A stretch of DNA of 64,000 nucleotides, from assembly GCA_948470475.1 (NCBI GenBank), contig OX419342.1, positions 15,013,010 through 15,077,009 on the forward strand. Reading direction: 5' to 3'. Origin of the DNA: Galaxea fascicularis. Lineage: Eukaryota; Cnidaria; Anthozoa; Scleractinia; Euphylliidae. This document shows positions 60,401-64,000 of this stretch, in pieces. The notes below the pieces were generated by a model, which saw only the letters and a program-made list of their open reading frames with translations, had not been told where the DNA came from and did not search any database. Each line of letters opens with the position of its first letter. Position 1 is the stretch's first letter. A program made the translations under genes and the position numbers.

Positions 60401-62160
60401 ACCAAACCAATGTGTATCCAAAAAGAAAACATTTAAATTCAGTTCACTACATTTGAAATACTTCAGTCTGACATCTTTGTGTGTATGAGACACACATTTC
60501 TTCAATGTAACATTTGTTATTGTACACTGTAGGAGATGCCATTCCTTGTTATACTTCAAATAAGCAAATTGAAACTTTTGACAAGCACTGAGAACTCTGT
60601 GTAAATTAAACATAATGAGAAATGAAATACACTGATTATTAAAAGTTTGATTTAGCTAAGTAATGAACCAACTTAAATGAATTAAGGAAATGCCTTTTTT
60701 TTCCACTCAAAAAGCACTCTGTGATTGATCCTATCTCAAATGAGCACAAAGCAATAAATGAAATGCTCATTTACATTGTGATGAAGGCTCATTGGTTACC
60801 GCTGGCAGACAAGCATTTGACAACCTAAACAGCATCCCCATTTCCCCTTGACACAGAAAAAGAAATGAACGAATGAAACTCAGTGGTTGAGATTTCCTGA
60901 CTGAATGAGTCAGTCTCGAGAACAATATTTCCATGCAGGTTTTTTTCCTTTTGATCTAAATCTGCCAGAGATCTCTCGAGATCTCTGCAGCTGGGCTGAA
61001 GCAGTTGACTTGTGGTCTTCACAATGCACCTGCTCGGGATGGCGACATCCCCAAAAGCACAGAAAGCGCCCAATTATGTCTCAGCGATAGCAGAAAAAAA
61101 GCGAAAAGCTTACTAAGACGGTCGGTATGGTTTCCCTTTAAAAATATTCAACAGCGAACACCCGCGCTCCTTGGGAACAACACACATTGGTAAACGCGGT
61201 TGTCTTTTCATCTATCGCTCTGATCTTTCTGTACATGAAAAGTTTGTTTCCGAGTATAAACGGTGATCAGAATGAGAATAAAGGAATCAGCTCCTAGAGA
61301 CAGACAAACATCCACAAATGAATCAAGGCCGAAACAACACGTTCACATACGCGATACAGTACAAGGTGGAATAAATAATTCATTGTTGACATTCATGTAT
61401 GCCTGATGGTCGTAAGACTAAATCCAAAACCGAGTCCACTGCCGGAGTATTTTTAAACATTCTTGCTGTTGCTGAACCAGGTAAAAATATTGTTTCAATG
61501 AAATCACCACGCTTGACGGCACCCGAATAAATGAAAAAATACAAACGAGTGACAATTGCAAAAAAGGGTTGATAAAGGCAAACTTGAAAGATTCGATCTC
61601 TCTTACAAAGTAAATTCTGTTATTTCCGAAACACTATTACAACGTTCTCTGAAGAAACGATCGACGGCTTTGGACGCCCAGAACTCCAAAGCAAAAAAAT
61701 AAATGCCGTTCCAATAAACAAAAGAACATTATTTTCACGCCTTTCAACGAGAACATGACGACCTTATTTGATGCACAATCTTAATTCGATTTTTTTTCGA
61801 ACACTTCACGACAACGTGAGGCCAAGTGCGTAAAATTAAAAATTTATGTCGCGATTTCGAGCTCGTCCGTTCATTCAAAAGTTTCTCAGTATTTTCTTGC
61901 AGCAAATGAAAGTGATTACAAAGTTTCATATAAGCTTTTGAACTTGAAATCGGTTGATTATTATACGCAGAATCATTGACCGAAATAAACTAAACCGACT
62001 CTATTAAACCCACATTCTGAACAATTTGAGTTAACCTCGGACGATTTCCCAATGAAACAAGAAAGTTCAAACTTTTTAAAAAACCAAACAATAACAACTC
62101 ACCTCCCATAGAGAGTGGTCCGGTCTGATCGACGATCAACGGTTTCAACGCAGCAACCAT
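48414..62160 (-). CDS. Synaptotagmin-like protein (TM + tandem C2)
   Basis: Five exons on the complement: 62160-62103, 57348-56411, 50823-50491, 49809-49698, 48724-48414. Phases agree throughout, giving 583 residues. A short N-terminus is followed by a membrane segment at about 20-45 (GLATGIPVVVLVSIYMVY then CCCRRK), a ~265-residue Ser/Pro/Arg-rich linker, C2A (about 312-440, LQYKQTTCDLFIKILQAREL) and C2B (about 444-580) with basic KKKTRVKKK and the terminal QWHM that matches the synaptotagmin C2B WHXL motif. Against synaptotagmin-1, C2A keeps one of five calcium-binding Asp (SSPY for SDPY, IHHQPVSRN for DFDRFSKHD) and C2B about two, so phospholipid binding is probably calcium-independent. 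The intron after 49698 starts with GC (GAG|GCAAGT). It might be nearest to the calcium-independent SYT12-17 group; I cannot assign a subtype. No gene except doubtful exons is seen in the large introns. Confidence 0.9.
52010..52470 (-). pseudogene. Decayed coding relic with acidic tract
   Basis: On the complement, one frame gives SEQSPGDSDDEGDPESD and a stop near 52240. Downstream, in a shifted frame, it continues AAAFRKWAKENVVVRAKN and DANARSVFIDYGLGFKQ. An acidic Ser/Asp stretch followed by a basic and a hydrophobic segment looks protein-derived, but the frames are broken. Not assigned to a family; probably an old mobile-element or gene copy in a synaptotagmin-gene intron. Confidence 0.4.
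54606..54735 (-). other. Orphan exon-like segment
   Basis: 130 bp with an acceptor (TCTTATTTAG) and donor (GCT|GTAAGC). The open frame includes EKKIQCVVASFDADGQLTYL and DFVISENPDLLVFG. It does not fit the phase of the flanking synaptotagmin-like exons, which join perfectly without it. It may belong to an overlapping or degraded gene. Not recognised. Confidence 0.4.
55299..55424 (-). other. Orphan exon-like segment
   Basis: 126 bp with a strong acceptor (TTTCTTCTTTAG) and donor (GAAAG|GTGAGA). The open frame YVELCTNYMYIDLLLANKV continues to EYTRE. Its phase does not match the 54606-54735 segment directly or the synaptotagmin-like exons. Unrecognised. Confidence 0.4.
57442..57586. mobile_element. 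MITE, GGCCC.GGTTGTTCAA family, copy 2
   Basis: Ends GGCCCCAGTTGTTCCAA and TTTGAACAACCGGGGCC; same family and internal layout as 46803-46952. It lies about 95 bp upstream (in gene sense) of the synaptotagmin-like exon that starts at 57348. Confidence 0.85.
58087..58274 (-). CDS. Possible alternative last exon of the synaptotagmin-like gene
   Basis: 188 bp beginning after a good acceptor (TTGTTTTAG) and ending in an in-frame TAA at 58087. Joined to the first exon (62160-62103) the phase is correct, giving a protein of about 80 residues with GEYICTTIINKDIAITYQTN and no membrane segment. The full-length form uses the exon at 57348 instead. It could also be the last exon of a different minus-strand gene. 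No known domain is recognised. Confidence 0.4.
59189..59220. repeat. (TA)n microsatellite
   Basis: TA-rich simple repeat in the first intron of the synaptotagmin-like gene. The rest of 58275-62102 shows no supported exon. Confidence 0.75.
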
Positions 62161-63144
62161 TTTCAGCTTCTTCTTGCGAGAAAAGACTTTTACGTCCCAT
62201 CATAACCATAAAACAGTAGACCATAAATACACAAAATTCATACGGCCAACGGACATGTTCATATAGCAACAATAAGCGATATGAATAGCTCTGAATACTA
62301 CCTCTGGAAACACCAAGAGATGACTTTTAGGTTGTCGTTTACAGGCGGTTGAAGGAATTAGTGGCGCGTTGATGTCAGAAATGTCAACTGAAGGAAAGGC
62401 TTTCCACCTGATTCAAGCGTTTATTATTCAGTTCAAACAGCCCGTATCCGCTTTTAGTTCCGGAATAAATATACTTTACGAATATATAATGAGCAACATA
62501 AACCAATGGGCAGAGGGCGCATAATGGCAAATCCTCACATATCTATTTAAAATTTAAAGCATTGGTCCGTTGATTGGGGGAAGGAATAACGTAAGACAAG
62601 ACAAATGATTTAGTCATTCATCAGCGCTTTTCTATTCAAATGTAAATCACGTCCTATCAGAGTAGTCACTGTTTGCTACAACCACTGATAACCAGGTCGT
62701 CTCTTGAAAGAAGGGTATTCTCGTAAAGCCTAGCATCTGGTAAAATACCTGATTGCTCAATCTGTTGCAGCCTCCATGTTACAGTAACCGAGCTGCTTCG
62801 CTCAAAACACGCCTACGCGTTGCTCTAAAATACTGTAGGAACATCGGAACATGTTTATACCAAAGTTTGGAATTCTGCCACCGCTTTCCACGCAATGCAT
62901 AACAAAGAACAAGACCTCAAACCCACGTAAATCACACAGTTTTCTCTTTACGAAGCCCGTTCCCCAGCTGCAAAGGAAGAGGCGAGGCGAGGAGGCGATG
63001 AACAACATGACAGGCGAACCACAAGTCACACTGAGCCTGACGTCAGCGGTTTTATCGTGACAAGATCAAACATGGCGGGCAAATTGATCTGATAAACTCC
63101 TTTAGCTTGCGATTTATAATCTTCATTTTTATCAAGAAGCGGCC
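62161..63144. promoter_or_regulatory. Divergent intergenic region (synaptotagmin-like / MUS81)
   Basis: About 1 kb separates two start codons in opposite directions, so both promoters should lie here. No TATA box is convincing. A perfect CRE-like TGACGTCA lies at 63038-63045, 100 bp before the MUS81 ATG. CpG-containing, higher-GC sequence occurs at about 62800-63060. Confidence 0.5.
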
Positions 63145-63261
63145 ATGAATAATCGTAAAAGGCAAAAAGAATGCCCCAACCCACTTTTTTTAAAGTGGCT
63201 GGAGGAATGGCGTGATGAAGCAAAACAAAAGAATTCCAAACTGCAATACACGTACGGAAAG
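63145..63261 (+). CDS. MUS81: MUS81 endonuclease subunit, first coding exon
   Basis: 39 codons from ATG to a GT donor (GGAAAG|GTAAGA) in phase 0. [20 protein letters not shown] followed by YTYGK matches the conserved N-terminal start of MUS81 (human has CPNPLFVRWLTEWRDEA). MUS81 pairs with EME1/EME2 as a nuclear structure-specific nuclease that cuts branched DNA at stalled forks and recombination intermediates. This first exon is the start of the N-terminal helix-hairpin-helix region. The catalytic ERK.xDD-containing domain lies right of the window, and the next exon (usually beginning around a KKYPLPL motif) is not in the remaining 740 bp. Confidence 0.9.
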
Positions 63262-64000
63262 GTAAGATAACTAAACTAGCAAATAAACCAGCAATATTAT
63301 AATCATCATATTTGGATACAAAAGAAAGAATTAGGCCAGTTGACTGTGCAGTAAGGCAATTCCACTTAATACAGGTAATCATATGCAATCAGTGATCAAA
63401 TGGATGATCGGAATGTTTAATAATGGAGGACAAAGATTGAGCTTCCGCCAGCGCGCTTATGCAGGAGTCAATGTGAACCCCCACCGCGGGACAAGGTGGA
63501 GATTTGTTACAGACCTAATTTCAAATATTGACAAATTCCGCTCACCCTGGGGAAGCTGTCCACCTACCAAAGTTCTCAAGTGCTCCAACCATTTTTTTTT
63601 AAATTTTTAATTTTTTTTAAATAAAAACTAGTGAGCAGCACACAGCAACAGATCTTGTCAACTTTGTTTATTATCTGACCGGTTTCATGAGATCAAACAG
63701 GTTTCATCAGGGATTTAAGAAGATCGATGAAAGAACTACAATCTTGGACAGAATAAAATGAGAAATAAAACCCCCCTCCCCTCCCATATCAATGTTGAGT
63801 TCGCGCGCAAACCAAACTGCGCCTTTTTTTCATCATTGAAATGGGGGGGGGGGAGGGGGGACTTAAATTTTTCATTTGTTTTGACCGAGATTGTAGTTTA
63901 TACTTAACCGTTGCCAAGTATAAATATAGGGTGAGAACAGCAAGACAAAAAAAAACCACCAAAATATATGTGAAGTTTTATACGTAACTCCTGCATTACG
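63262..64000 (+). other. MUS81 first intron (partial)
   Basis: No second exon seen. Near 63640-63720 the complement contains CCTGATGAAACCTGTTTGAT and CATGAAACCGGTC, similar in style to the 3' tails of Penelope-like elements, so this may be an old element end. A G-run at 63844-63858 and a T-rich tract near 63590-63620 are low-complexity. Confidence 0.35.

Noticed and set aside
1..64000. CRISPR arrays, bacterial operons, phage or plasmid modules
   Set aside because: The sequence has spliced animal genes and eukaryotic mobile elements; no regularly spaced repeats or ribosome-binding-site-led gene clusters were seen.

Overview
The window looks like nuclear DNA of a metazoan, most likely a cnidarian such as a stony coral or sea anemone. 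That is inferred from intron-rich animal genes, AT-rich introns full of short foldback elements and tRNA-derived SINEs, and a Penelope-like retroelement. No prokaryotic operon, CRISPR array or phage module is present. Most coding sequence is split into short exons, so I rebuilt gene models by hand from splice sites, reading phase and recognisable protein families. They have not been checked against transcripts.

Layout, left to right. (1) 1-17.3 kb: the C-terminal 524 codons of TTC27 on the + strand in 19 phase-consistent exons. Its introns hold a head-to-head inverted pair of Penelope-like copies, several MITEs, a SINE cluster and long hairpins. (2) 17.4-33.7 kb: a minus-strand gene in pieces, encoding in order a methyl-CpG-binding domain (MBD), a PHD-like zinc finger and leucine-rich repeats. 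This is the most unusual thing in the window. (3) 36.8-39.1 kb: DNA polymerase kappa as one uninterrupted 763-codon ORF. (4) 41.1-44.4 kb: a two-exon two-pore-domain potassium channel of the TWIK (KCNK1) type. (5) 48.4-62.2 kb, minus strand: a five-exon synaptotagmin-like membrane protein of 583 residues. (6) 63.1 kb to the right edge: the first exon of MUS81 on the + strand, divergent from the synaptotagmin gene.

The genes do not form a pathway. TTC27 is a conserved TPR protein, POLK and MUS81 act in DNA damage tolerance and repair, and the channel and synaptotagmin-like protein are membrane proteins. The rest of the window is introns, intergenic DNA and decayed mobile elements.
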